Of a stretch of DNA of 64,000 nt, positions 1 to 7,469 are shown piece by piece. Below the pieces are notes generated by a model, which saw only the letters and a list, made by a program, of their open reading frames with translations, was not told the DNA's origin and did no database searches. Origin of the DNA: Actinomycetota bacterium (GTDB taxonomy: Bacteria > Actinomycetota > Actinomycetes > S36-B12); contig VGBL01000004.1 in the NCBI GenBank assembly GCA_016870515.1, positions 1 through 64,000 on the forward strand, read 5' to 3'. Position 1 is the first letter of the stretch. Every line of letters begins with the position of its first letter. The position numbers and the translations under genes were made by a program.

Positions 1-1
1 G

Positions 2-937
2 CACGTCGATCCCGAGACGCGCGAGCGCGTGCGCAGCGTGGCTCAGCAGATGGACTACGTCGTGTCGCCGAGCGCGTCGCGCCTGGCGAGCGGACGCACC
101 GGCACGGTCGCGGTCATCACGCCCTTCATCGACCGATGGTTCTTCTCCACCGTGCTGTCCGGCATCAGCGACGTGTTGCAAGCACGTGAGGTCGACCTCA
201 TCGTCTTCGAGGTCGGCGACCCGTCGACTAGTCCCGGACTTCCGACCGAACGCCGTCTCCGGGGCCGCGCAGACGGCATGATCGTGGTGACGCTGCCCAC
301 CGATGCCCCGCGTGTTGCCGACCTGCTCGAGATCGGACTGCCGGCGAGCTTCATCGGCGCAACGTGGCCCGACGTCCCCTCGGTGTGCATCGACGACGCC
401 GCCGCTGCACGCACCGCAACCCAGCACCTGATCAACCTCGGCCACCAGCGCATCGGCATCATCTGTGGACGGCCGCAGGCCTCGACGTCGCAGGGCAACC
501 GCAGCCTGGGATACCGCGAGGCCATGACCGGTGCCGGCCTCGATTCCGAGCCCGCGCTTGAGGCGCACGGCTACTTCACCGTCTCGGGTGGCGAGTCGGC
601 GATGACCTCGCTGTTGTCGCAGCCGAATCCCCCGACCGCTGTTTTCGCCATGTCCGACGACATGGCCTTCGGCGCGATCAGGTCGCTGCAGCGCCATGGC
701 ATTCGGCCAGGCTCGGACATCGCCATCGCCAGCATCGACGGCCACGACCTGGCCGAGCTCCTCGACCTCACCACCGTCGCGCAGCCGGTGGCCGACATGG
801 GGCGCATGGCGGCGGAGGCGCTGCTGGGCCGAATGCTCGGCACTGAGCACGACGAGCCGCGGGACGTGGTCGTGCCGACCACGCTCGTCGTGCGCGGCAG
901 CACCGTGCCGGCGGACCGCACCGCGGCCTTTGGCTGA
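2..937 (+). CDS. LacI/PurR-family transcriptional regulator, 5' end cut by window edge
   Basis: The reading frame is open from base 2, so the gene begins outside the window. The first visible residues, HVDPETRERV followed by a SASRLASGRTGT stretch, match the end of a LacI-type helix-turn-helix and hinge. The rest is a periplasmic-binding-protein-like sensor domain with the usual LacI landmarks: GHQRIGIICG, GYREAM, an AMSDDMAFGAI segment and a DIAIASIDGHDLAE segment near the C-terminus. Such proteins repress sugar or related catabolic genes and release DNA on ligand binding. The ligand cannot be inferred. The next gene starts 26 bases downstream on the same strand but has its own promoter-like hexamer, so co-regulation is uncertain. 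Confidence 0.9.
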   Translation, partial: HVDPETRERVRSVAQQMDYVVSPSASRLASGRTGTVAVITPFIDRWFFSTVLSGISDVLQAREVDLIVFEVGDPSTSPGLPTERRLRGRADGMIVVTLPTDAPRVADLLEIGLPASFIGATWPDVPSVCIDDAAAARTATQHLINLGHQRIGIICGRPQASTSQGNRSLGYREAMTGAGLDSEPALEAHGYFTVSGGESAMTSLLSQPNPPTAVFAMSDDMAFGAIRSLQRHGIRPGSDIAIASIDGHDLAELLDLTTVAQPVADMGRMAAEALLGRMLGTEHDEPRDVVVPTTLVVRGSTVPADRTAAFG

Positions 938-951
938 TCGCATGGCGGCGT

Positions 952-957
952 TACGCT
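952..957 (+). promoter_or_regulatory. Leaderless -10 box (TACGCT) for dienelactone hydrolase gene
   Basis: TACGCT fits TANNNT and ends 6 nt before the ATG at 964. No Shine-Dalgarno sequence fits between them, suggesting transcription starts at the ATG. Confidence 0.55.
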
Positions 958-963
958 CCCGCC

Positions 964-1659
964 ATGGCAGACACCGTCACCATCACGTCCGGTTCCCGCC
1001 CGCTTCCCGGCTACCTCGCCACGCCGCCCTCGGGCTCCGGACCGGGCATCGTCGTCATCCAGGAATGGTGGGGCCTGGTGCCGCACATCCGGTCGGTGGC
1101 CGATCGGCTGGCTGACGCGGGCTTCGTTGCCCTGGCGCCCGACCTGTTTCGCGGGGTCGCGACCACCGAGCCCGATGAGGCTGCCAAACTCATGATGGGA
1201 CTCGAGGTGTCGAGTGCGGCGAGCGATATCGCGGCGGCCGCCGACCACCTCGTCCGGTCCGGCCTCGTCCACGGCGACCAGGTCGGCGTCATGGGCTTTT
1301 GCATGGGTGGGGGACTGGCCCTGCTCGCGCCGACCGTGAGCCCGCACATCGACTGCACTGCGGCCTTCTACCCGGCGATGCCGTGGCCCGGCTTCCACCC
1401 CCTGTGGGCCAACTACTCCGGCAAGGAGGCCCTGGTGCACCAGTGCGAGGCCGACGTCCCGTCGACCGGCGCTGACATCGCCCGCTACGCCGGCGAGATC
1501 GCCGCGCACGGCGGTATCGCCATCGTCGAGACCTACGCCGGCACGCAGCACGCCTTCTTCAACGACGATCGCCCCGAGGTCTTCGACGCGAGTGCGGCCG
1601 CCCTGGGCTGGGATCGCTCGCTCGCGATGTTCCACCGGCGACTGGATGGCCCCTTCTAG
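964..1659 (+). CDS. Dienelactone hydrolase family protein
   Basis: This 231-residue alpha/beta hydrolase has the size and motifs of the dienelactone hydrolase family (PF01738). The nucleophile elbow is GFCMGGG with Cys113, and the catalytic His is His196 in GTQHAFFND. The acidic member is probably in the HQCEADVPST segment (residues 159-168). The EWWGL motif near residue 35 is typical of carboxymethylenebutenolidase-like enzymes, which open lactone rings in the cytoplasm. No aromatic degradation genes lie nearby, so the substrate is unknown. The ATG at 964 is favoured because a TACGCT box sits 6 nt upstream. Confidence 0.9.
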   Translation: MADTVTITSGSRPLPGYLATPPSGSGPGIVVIQEWWGLVPHIRSVADRLADAGFVALAPDLFRGVATTEPDEAAKLMMGLEVSSAASDIAAAADHLVRSGLVHGDQVGVMGFCMGGGLALLAPTVSPHIDCTAAFYPAMPWPGFHPLWANYSGKEALVHQCEADVPSTGADIARYAGEIAAHGGIAIVETYAGTQHAFFNDDRPEVFDASAAALGWDRSLAMFHRRLDGPF

Positions 1660-1792
1660 GGATCGATCGGCCCTCCGCGGGCGCCTGCCGCACCGCCACG
1701 TCGGTACGCCGCACCGCAGCGTCGATACGCCGCCGCCGCGCTGCCGCTGGCGCTGGGCGAGCTGGACACCGCCGTCGACCGATCGGCGGCCA

Positions 1793-1849
1793 TTTCGTCG
1801 ACGACCGGTGTCGGGAGCAGCCGTTTCGTCGACGACCGGTGTCGGGAGC
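1793..1849 (+). repeat. Two tandem 26-nt direct repeats, period 31
   Basis: A 26-base unit starting TTTCGTCGACGACCGG occurs at 1793-1818 and again, identically, at 1824-1849, separated by 5 bases. It lies in the roughly 230-base non-coding stretch between the hydrolase stop and the tRNA. I see no gene in 1660-1891; the remainder is GC-rich with no other recognisable element. Confidence 0.85.
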
Positions 1850-1891
1850 GCTCGCGCTCGCCGGCGGTGATCCCCCCAGCATGACTGTGCG

Positions 1892-1965
1892 TGCCCCCGG
1901 AGGGGATCGAACCCTCACTGGACCGGGTTTAAGCCGGATGTCTCTGCCGATTGGACTACGGGGGC
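1892..1965 (-). tRNA. tRNA with anticodon UAA, short variable loop (Leu-type anticodon)
   Basis: Read on the minus strand, a 74-nt cloverleaf forms. The acceptor stem pairs GCCCCCG with CGGGGGC, followed by discriminator A73. The D arm has a 3-bp stem (GTC/GAC) and an 11-nt loop containing GG. The anticodon loop is CTTAAAC, giving anticodon TAA. The T arm is GAGGG-TTCGATC-CCCTC. The variable loop is only about 5 nt. The top anticodon-stem pair is a T-T mismatch. CCA is not encoded (the bases after A73 are CGC). UAA decodes UUA leucine, but bacterial tRNA-Leu is normally class II with a long variable arm, so identity is uncertain. A73 is compatible with Leu. Confidence 0.8.
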
Positions 1966-1974
1966 ACGCCAAGC

Positions 1975-3114
1975 CTAGGAGGCTTGCCCCCTCAGCGCGA
2001 ACATGCGCAGCACGGGGGCAGCCGCGGTGGATGCCGCGTACGCCGAGCTCGTGTCGTCGAAGCCCTCGAGGATGTCCTGCATGGCCGTCATCGGCTTTCC
2101 GCGGCTGTTGAGGATGGGCTGGCCGTTGCGCCGGAGCGGGATCTGGTCGTAGTTGCTCGCCGCGCGAACGACGACCATGGGCAGGGTCGGACCGTTCTTG
2201 GCCGTCCAGCGCTCGACGGCACTCATCCACGGCACCGCCTCCGTAGCGGAGAAGGCGACGATGTTGTCGGCGGACGCCCGGGGGTTGACCTTGGCGCTGC
2301 GCATGAGAGCGCTCATGTATTCGCGCGACAGCATGTCCTCCGTGGCGCCATGCCAGAAGTTGTCGCCCGATACCTCGCCACCACAGTCCTTGTAGGAGTA
2401 GAACGTCGGGGCGCGCCATGACTTGGGATCCTTGTGGAAGCGGGCGATCTTCGCGGTGACGCTGGCCGGGCGCTTCGGCAGGACGACGTCCTTTGATGCG
2501 GCCAGCACCTCATCGGCGAGTGCGGGGTCGGCAACGACGAACTGGCGGACGTTGTCGAAGCCCGGTGCCACCTGCTTGCCCTGCGAGTCCACCATCTCCC
2601 ACCAGCCACCGGACGGCGCGTAGATGTTCGACGGGGGCGTACGACGGGCAGCCCAGTCGTTGACGTTGGAGAAGTGCAGGTCCCAGGACCACGACAGGGT
2701 GCCCACGCACACGTCGCCGATCATGACCTCGGGGTTGCCCAGCACGCGTCCCGCCTTGTCGTACATGCCGCCGACGGCCGGGGTGGCCCCGCCGATGCCG
2801 GACCAGATCACTTCCTTGAGCGCCGAGGGATACCAGCTGAGCATCTCCTGGGTGCACGGTCCGGAGTTGCCGCCGCCGGTGCCGGTGACCGCGACGGTCA
2901 CGGGCTGCCCGGAGAGGGTGCCCTCGACGACGGCCTGGCAGAACGCGGACTCGCTCGTGCGGTCGGCCTTGTCCTTCAGTGCGTCGAGGAAGGGCTGGGA
3001 TTCGCCGTAGGTGCCGGCGGCGTCGCCGAAGGCGTTGAGGATCAAGGAGCGCTGGGGCGACGACGCGGTGACCTGGCTGGCACCGGCCGGTGCGCAGGCG
3101 GCCACGAGTGCCAC
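1975..3114 (-). CDS. Secreted lipoprotein, nucleoside phosphorylase-like (NUP-type) domain
   Basis: The 379-residue frame opens with a lipobox, VAAC, with Cys7, so the mature protein is probably a lipid-anchored extracytoplasmic protein. Downstream the segments WSGIGGATPAVGGM, MIGDVCVG and VVVRAASNYDQIP resemble the phosphorylase superfamily, especially purine nucleoside permease-like proteins (PF06516). That assignment is from motif recognition only. The in-frame GTG at 3114 leaves a signal peptide that is too short. The upstream residues in this frame are hydrophobic (LLAVSAVALVAAC) but have no start codon. An ATG at 3158-3160 preceded by GGGAG lies one frame off, so a one-base shift near 3130-3140 may have broken the signal peptide. 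The true start is therefore unresolved. Confidence 0.7.
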   Translation of the reverse strand: MALVAACAPAGASQVTASSPQRSLILNAFGDAAGTYGESQPFLDALKDKADRTSESAFCQAVVEGTLSGQPVTVAVTGTGGGNSGPCTQEMLSWYPSALKEVIWSGIGGATPAVGGMYDKAGRVLGNPEVMIGDVCVGTLSWSWDLHFSNVNDWAARRTPPSNIYAPSGGWWEMVDSQGKQVAPGFDNVRQFVVADPALADEVLAASKDVVLPKRPASVTAKIARFHKDPKSWRAPTFYSYKDCGGEVSGDNFWHGATEDMLSREYMSALMRSAKVNPRASADNIVAFSATEAVPWMSAVERWTAKNGPTLPMVVVRAASNYDQIPLRRNGQPILNSRGKPMTAMQDILEGFDDTSSAYAASTAAAPVLRMFALRGQAS

Positions 3115-3245
3115 GGCGGATACGGCGAGGAGTGGCGACGAGTGGGGTGTGCCAGCGCATCCGGTCTCCCGGGGTCGGCGGTGTTGCTCATCCTGGCAAA
3201 TCGCCCCCCGGGGCGTCTCGACTTCTCAAGTGCTGCCCCCTGGGT

Positions 3246-3291
3246 TAACGTAGATGGGAACCCGGCGAGTGCCGGGTCCGACCCCAGGAGG
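3246..3291 (+). promoter_or_regulatory. Promoter, 5'-UTR hairpin and strong RBS of the BI-1 family gene
   Basis: TAACGT at 3246-3251 fits a -10 box. About 8 nt later comes a perfect 7-bp stem, ACCCGGC-GAGT-GCCGGGT (3260-3277), then AGGAGG at 3286-3291, 8 nt before the ATG at 3300. Unlike most genes here, this one has a leader with a canonical ribosome-binding site and a hairpin at its 5' end. Confidence 0.5.
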
Positions 3292-3299
3292 ACGGCACC

Positions 3300-4184
3300 A
3301 TGCAGACCGCCAATCCGATCCTGTCCCGCATCGACCGCGATGCGGCCCAGGCCTCGGCGGCCCCCGCCGGCCCCGGCTTCGCCTACGACGAGGGCCGCAC
3401 AGCGGTCGCCTCGGCCCAGGCGCCCGCCCCGGCCACCGCCACCCAGGACGCTGGCATCTACGCCGGTGTCTCACTTCCTGCTCCCCCCGGGCAGCGCGTC
3501 ACGTTCGCCGACGTCATGGTCAAGAGCGCGATCATGTTCGGCCTCGCCGTGGTCGGCGCCTTCGCCGGCTGGATCCTCACCTCGGCCGCGCCCGGCCTCG
3601 GCACGCTCGTCGTGCTGGTCGGCTGCATCGGCACGATCGTGCTCGGCCTCGTCAACGCCTTCAAGCGCCAGGTGAGCCCACCGCTCACGCTGCTCTACGC
3701 CGCGTGCTCAGGCATCTTCCTCGGCGCTGTCAGCTACTGGTACAACCAGCTCGCGCTGGCCTCCGACTACGAGGGGCTGGTCCTTCAGGCGGTGCTGGCC
3801 ACCTTCACGACGTTCGGCGTCATGCTCCTGCTCTACGGCACGGGCATCGTCAAGGTCACCAACAAGTTCATCAAGTTCATGACCGTGGCGATGGTCTCCT
3901 ACTTCTTCATCGCTCTCGCCTCGCTCGTGGCGGCACTCCTCGGCGTCGGTGGCGGGTGGGGCTTCTACGGCGTTGGCACCCTCGGCCTGCTGCTGTGCAT
4001 CTTCGGCGTCGGCCTCGCCGCGTTCAGCCTCATGCTCGACTTCGAGGCGATCAAGCAGGGCATCGCCATGGGACTGCCCGAGCGCGAGTCGTGGCGCATG
4101 TCGTTCGGTCTTCTCGTCACGCTGGTCTGGCTCTACCTCGAGTTCCTGCGCCTCTTCGCGATCATCGCATCCGGTCGCGACTAG
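3300..4184 (+). CDS. Bax inhibitor-1 (BI-1/YccA) family membrane protein
   Basis: This 294-residue protein has a roughly 60-residue hydrophilic, Ala/Pro-rich N-terminus and then about seven hydrophobic helices, as in the Bax inhibitor-1/YccA (UPF0005) family. The FKRQVSPPLTLLYAACSGIFLGAVS segment and the C-terminal DFEAIKQGIAMGLPERESW...EFLRLF stretch are typical of the actinobacterial subgroup. Family members are proposed pH-dependent calcium-leak channels in the inner membrane; the role in Actinomycetes is not established. The ATG at 3300 has an AGGAGG ribosome-binding site 8 nt upstream. Confidence 0.93.
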   Translation: MQTANPILSRIDRDAAQASAAPAGPGFAYDEGRTAVASAQAPAPATATQDAGIYAGVSLPAPPGQRVTFADVMVKSAIMFGLAVVGAFAGWILTSAAPGLGTLVVLVGCIGTIVLGLVNAFKRQVSPPLTLLYAACSGIFLGAVSYWYNQLALASDYEGLVLQAVLATFTTFGVMLLLYGTGIVKVTNKFIKFMTVAMVSYFFIALASLVAALLGVGGGWGFYGVGTLGLLLCIFGVGLAAFSLMLDFEAIKQGIAMGLPERESWRMSFGLLVTLVWLYLEFLRLFAIIASGRD

Positions 4185-4192
4185 ACGCGCAC

Positions 4193-4507
4193 ATGAGTGA
4201 GGCGTCCGCTCGAGTCGAACTCGAGCGCGTCGTCGACCGCCTGCGCTCGATGCCGCTGGGTCGACTCGCCGCCCCGAGGCCCCCGTACGCCAGCCGCGCT
4301 GAGGGGGCCCGGGCCCTGGCGCAGAAGCTCGCGGATATGGGCGCCCGAATCGGCGGCTGGGTGCCGCACCTTGTGCCCGATGCCGGCGACGCCGCAGTGG
4401 GCGACCAAGTGGCCCTGACCGGGTTCGACCTGCTGGACCTCGACCCGGAGGCGGACGTTCTCGAGGCGATGGCTGCCGACCTGCGCGAGGTCCGCCTCAC
4501 CCTGTGA
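4193..4507 (+). CDS. Small hypothetical protein, 104 residues
   Basis: An ATG 8 bases after the BI-1 gene opens a 104-residue frame (MSEASARVELERVVDRLRSM...) that ends overlapping the 3' end of the convergent SGNH gene by 11 bases. It has an acidic C-terminal half with a DQVALTGFDLLDLDPEADVLEAMAADLREVR segment and no membrane helix. I do not recognise a family. Proximity to the BI-1 gene suggests cotranscription. The composition looks like coding sequence, but conservation would need a homology search. Confidence 0.6.
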   Translation: MSEASARVELERVVDRLRSMPLGRLAAPRPPYASRAEGARALAQKLADMGARIGGWVPHLVPDAGDAAVGDQVALTGFDLLDLDPEADVLEAMAADLREVRLTL

Positions 4508-5318
4508 CGTCGTCGGCCGTCGCGACGTCGGGGAGGATCTCGCCCTCGCCGCCGAGGCGCCAGGCCGCGATCACCTCCGGGAGCAGCGCCTGTGCCGCAG
4601 CCTCGTAGCCCTGCGTCGACGGGTGGAATCGATCGCTGGCGAACATCACGTCGGGACGCTCGTCGAACTCCGGGCCCAGGCGCGCCCCGAGCATCACCGC
4701 GCGCCCGCCCTCGTCGATCGTGACTTTGGCCTGCGCCTGGGCCAATAGCCGTGAACGCCTTCGCATGATGGCGCGCAGCGGCTGGGGGACGGGCTTCACG
4801 GTGCCGAGATCGGGGCACGTGGCCATAACGACCTCGGTGCCACTGCCGCGCAGGCGACATATGGCATCGCGCAGTCGGCGCGCCGACAACGCGCGCGGCA
4901 CGAGGTGGGTGATGTCGTTGGCGCCGACCATGATCACCGCGACGTGTGGCCCGGTCCACAGCGCACGGTTGACCTGCGCGTCGAGGTCCTTCGTCTGTGC
5001 GCCGACGACCGCATGATTGCTCAGCGTCACCCTGCGCCCGGACATCTGTGCGAGGGCACCGGCGAGGATCGCGCCCATTGTGTCGCCGGGGGTGTCGGCA
5101 CCGAGCCCGGCCGCCCCCGAGTCACCGAGCACGGCCAGCCGGATGGATGTGCCCGCACCGCGTCCGTAGCGGCCGTCGGCGTAGGGGGGAGCGGTCGTCC
5201 TCCGGCCGATGCGCCGCCGCGCTTCGAGTGCCTCGGCGGCGAGCAAGCCGGTGGCGGCGACGGCCGAGGCGGCAAGGGCCGCGGCGGCACGCACCACGAT
5301 CGGGCCGGGCGCCCTCAT
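4497..5318 (-). CDS. SGNH/GDSL-type hydrolase with N-terminal membrane segment
   Basis: The 273-residue protein starts with a hydrophobic segment (residues 8-30) followed by a basic stretch, suggesting a signal anchor and an extracytoplasmic catalytic domain. SGNH blocks are present: Ser67 in LGDSGAAG (block I), Asn134 in VGANDIT (block III), and Asp229/His232 in SDRFHPS (block V). Such enzymes are esterases, lipases or acetyl-hydrolases; the substrate is not predictable. Its start overlaps the stop of the upstream metallo-hydrolase gene by 4 bases, so the two are probably translated from one message. Confidence 0.9.
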   Translation of the reverse strand: MRAPGPIVVRAAAALAASAVAATGLLAAEALEARRRIGRRTTAPPYADGRYGRGAGTSIRLAVLGDSGAAGLGADTPGDTMGAILAGALAQMSGRRVTLSNHAVVGAQTKDLDAQVNRALWTGPHVAVIMVGANDITHLVPRALSARRLRDAICRLRGSGTEVVMATCPDLGTVKPVPQPLRAIMRRRSRLLAQAQAKVTIDEGGRAVMLGARLGPEFDERPDVMFASDRFHPSTQGYEAAAQALLPEVIAAWRLGGEGEILPDVATADDVTG

Positions 5319-6040
5319 CGGCCCTTGGCGGCCGCCTTGCGGAGGAAGCCGCGCACGGCCTCGCGTGCGTTGTCGCGGATCTCCGGGCCGTGCGTGAATG
5401 CCGCGATCGCGTATTCGACCTCGCCGAGCACCTGGGCGGTCTGGACATTCTGCTTGAACGACGTGCAGCCGGCCTTGGTCGGCCAGGTCATCTTCGAGCG
5501 CATGTTCCAGATGGCGTCGCCCGTTATCAGGATCCCGGTGGACTCATGCTTGAGCGAGATGTGGCCCGGGGAGTGGCCGGGCGTGTGCATGATGCGCAGG
5601 CCACCGCCGACGGGGAGCAGGTCGCCGTCGTGGAGTTGCTGCACCACATCGCTGCGGGCGAACCCACCGAAGGGCACCTTGGCAAACATGGCACCGAGCC
5701 GTGTCGACGTATCGCGAGGTGGTGCCTCGCCGGTCTCCACGAAGGGAACCTCGTCGACGTGCACGGTGACCCCGGCAACTCCCGTGCGCTTGACCATGTC
5801 TGCCGAGCCGCCGGCATGATCGCTATGGGCGTGGGTAAGGATGATCTGCTGCACGTCGCCCGGATGCTTGCCGAACGCGGCGAGGCCGGCCACGATCTTC
5901 GCGGGCGCGCGCTTGATACCGCAGTCGATGAGAGTGACCGAGCCGTCGTCGTTGACGAACGCGTAGGAATTGATGTAATCCCCCAGTGTGGGAAGCCGAT
6001 GCACCCCCGGGGCGAGGCTGACGACAGGTGCCCTGCTCAC
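5315..6040 (-). CDS. Metallo-beta-lactamase-fold hydrolase
   Basis: The zinc-binding motif HAHSDH is at residues 70-75 of this 241-residue protein, followed by a GHSPGH motif and a later D/H ligand region. This is a standard glyoxalase II/MBL-fold layout. Family members hydrolyse thioesters, lactones or phosphoesters using two metals. The GTG at 6040 is preferred over the GTG at 6046 because TAGTCT at 6047-6052 lies 6 nt upstream. It heads a two-gene unit with the SGNH hydrolase (4-bp overlap) and diverges from the cystathionine beta-synthase gene. The actual substrate is unknown. Confidence 0.9.
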   Translation of the reverse strand: MSRAPVVSLAPGVHRLPTLGDYINSYAFVNDDGSVTLIDCGIKRAPAKIVAGLAAFGKHPGDVQQIILTHAHSDHAGGSADMVKRTGVAGVTVHVDEVPFVETGEAPPRDTSTRLGAMFAKVPFGGFARSDVVQQLHDGDLLPVGGGLRIMHTPGHSPGHISLKHESTGILITGDAIWNMRSKMTWPTKAGCTSFKQNVQTAQVLGEVEYAIAAFTHGPEIRDNAREAVRGFLRKAAAKGR

Positions 6041-6046
6041 GCCCAC

Positions 6047-6052
6047 AGACTA
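6047..6052 (-). promoter_or_regulatory. Leaderless -10 box (TAGTCT) for MBL-fold hydrolase
   Basis: On the minus strand TAGTCT ends 6 nt before GTG 6040. It shares the TA at 6051-6052 with the opposite -10 box of the cystathionine beta-synthase gene. Confidence 0.5.
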
Positions 6053-6056
6053 GGCT
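6051..6056 (+). promoter_or_regulatory. Leaderless -10 box (TAGGCT) for cystathionine beta-synthase
   Basis: TAGGCT ends 7 nt before GTG 6064, with no Shine-Dalgarno site between. It overlaps the divergent -10 box at 6047-6052. Confidence 0.55.
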
Positions 6057-6063
6057 GACCGCT

Positions 6064-7467
6064 GTGCGCGTCGTCGACTCAGTCGTGGAACTCATCGGCA
6101 ATACCCCGCTCGTGCGCCTGAGGGGAGTCGCCGAGCCCGCCAAGAGCGACGGCTATGCCGTGGCCATGGCGGGCCGCATCGCCTGTCCGATTTACGCCAA
6201 GGTCGAATACCTCAACCCGGGGGGCTCGGTCAAGGACCGCATCGCCACGCGGATGATCGAGACGGCCGAGCGCGAGGGCAAGCTCAAGCCCGGAGGCACG
6301 ATCGTGGAGCCCACGTCGGGCAATACCGGCGTCGGCCTGGCCCTTGTTGCGCAGCAGCGCGGCTACCGCTGCATCTTCGTCTGCCCCGACAAGGTGTCGC
6401 AGGACAAGCAGAAGGTGCTGCGCGCCTATGGCGCCGAGGTCGTCGAGTGCCCCACCGCCGTCGATCCGGAGGACCCGCGCTCCTACTACTCGGTGAGCGA
6501 TCGGCTGGCCGCCGAGATCCCAGGTGCGTGGAAGCCCGACCAGTACTCCAATCCGGACAACCCGCGCTCGCACTACGAGACCACCGGGCCAGAAATCTGG
6601 GAGCAGACCGACGGTCGCATCACCCACTTCGTCGCCGGTGCCGGCACCGGAGGCACTATCTCGGGCGTCGGCCGCTACCTCAAGGAGGTCAGCGGCGGTC
6701 GTGTGCGCATCATCGCCGCCGATCCTGAGGGTTCGGTCTACTCCGGTGGCACCGGCCGGCCCTACCTAGTCGAGGGTGTGGGCGAGGACTTCTGGCCGAC
6801 CACCTATGACCCCACCATCGCCGACGAGGTCATCGCGGTCAGCGACAAGGACTCCTTCGAGATGACCCGTCGCCTCGCGCGCGAAGACGGCCTGCTCGTC
6901 GGCGGCTCGTGCGGCATGGCCGTGGTGGCCGCCCTCGACGTGGCCAAGCGGGCCTTTGCCGACGACATGGTCGTCGTGCTCCTGCCCGACTCCGGTCGCG
7001 GCTACCTCTCCAAGGTCTTCAACGACGAGTGGCTCGCCTCCTACGGATTCGGCGTTGCCGCCGATGGCCGCACGGTCGGCGACGTGCTGCGGGGCAAGAC
7101 CGGCCAGGTGCCGCCCTTCGTGCACGCCCACCCGACCGAGACGATCCGCGAGGCCATCGACGTCCTGCGCGAGTTCGGGGTGTCGCAGATGCCCGTCGTA
7201 CGCGCGGAGCCGCCGGTCATGGCGGCTGAGATCGTGGGATCGGTCGTGGAGCGCGACCTGCTTGACGCGCTGTTCACCGGCAAGGCTGCCCTCGCCGACA
7301 CCCTCGACAAGCACATGTTGGCGCCGTTGCCCCAGGTGGGTGCGGGCGAACCGGTCGCGGCGGCGATATCCGCCCTCGGGCTCTCCGATGCCCTCGTCGT
7401 GCTCGAAGACGGCAAGCCCGTCGGCGTGCTGTCGCGCCAGGACCTGCTCGGCTACATCGCCGGTTAG
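6064..7467 (+). CDS. cbs: Cystathionine beta-synthase
   Basis: The 467-residue protein has the fold-II PLP enzyme core with VELIGNTPLVRL at the N-terminus, PLP Lys57 in NPGGSVKDR, and a TSGNTG phosphate-binding loop. A C-terminal regulatory pair of CBS domains begins near residue 340 (GRTVGDVLRGK). This architecture is that of actinobacterial cystathionine beta-synthase (Rv1077-like), which condenses serine and homocysteine to cystathionine. The gene for the partner MetB-type enzyme lies about 1 kb downstream, completing a transsulfuration module. GTG 6064 is favoured by the leaderless promoter and by homology of the first residues; earlier in-frame codons would run into the divergent promoter. 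Confidence 0.95.
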   Translation: MRVVDSVVELIGNTPLVRLRGVAEPAKSDGYAVAMAGRIACPIYAKVEYLNPGGSVKDRIATRMIETAEREGKLKPGGTIVEPTSGNTGVGLALVAQQRGYRCIFVCPDKVSQDKQKVLRAYGAEVVECPTAVDPEDPRSYYSVSDRLAAEIPGAWKPDQYSNPDNPRSHYETTGPEIWEQTDGRITHFVAGAGTGGTISGVGRYLKEVSGGRVRIIAADPEGSVYSGGTGRPYLVEGVGEDFWPTTYDPTIADEVIAVSDKDSFEMTRRLAREDGLLVGGSCGMAVVAALDVAKRAFADDMVVVLLPDSGRGYLSKVFNDEWLASYGFGVAADGRTVGDVLRGKTGQVPPFVHAHPTETIREAIDVLREFGVSQMPVVRAEPPVMAAEIVGSVVERDLLDALFTGKAALADTLDKHMLAPLPQVGAGEPVAAAISALGLSDALVVLEDGKPVGVLSRQDLLGYIAG

Positions 7468-7469
7468 CG

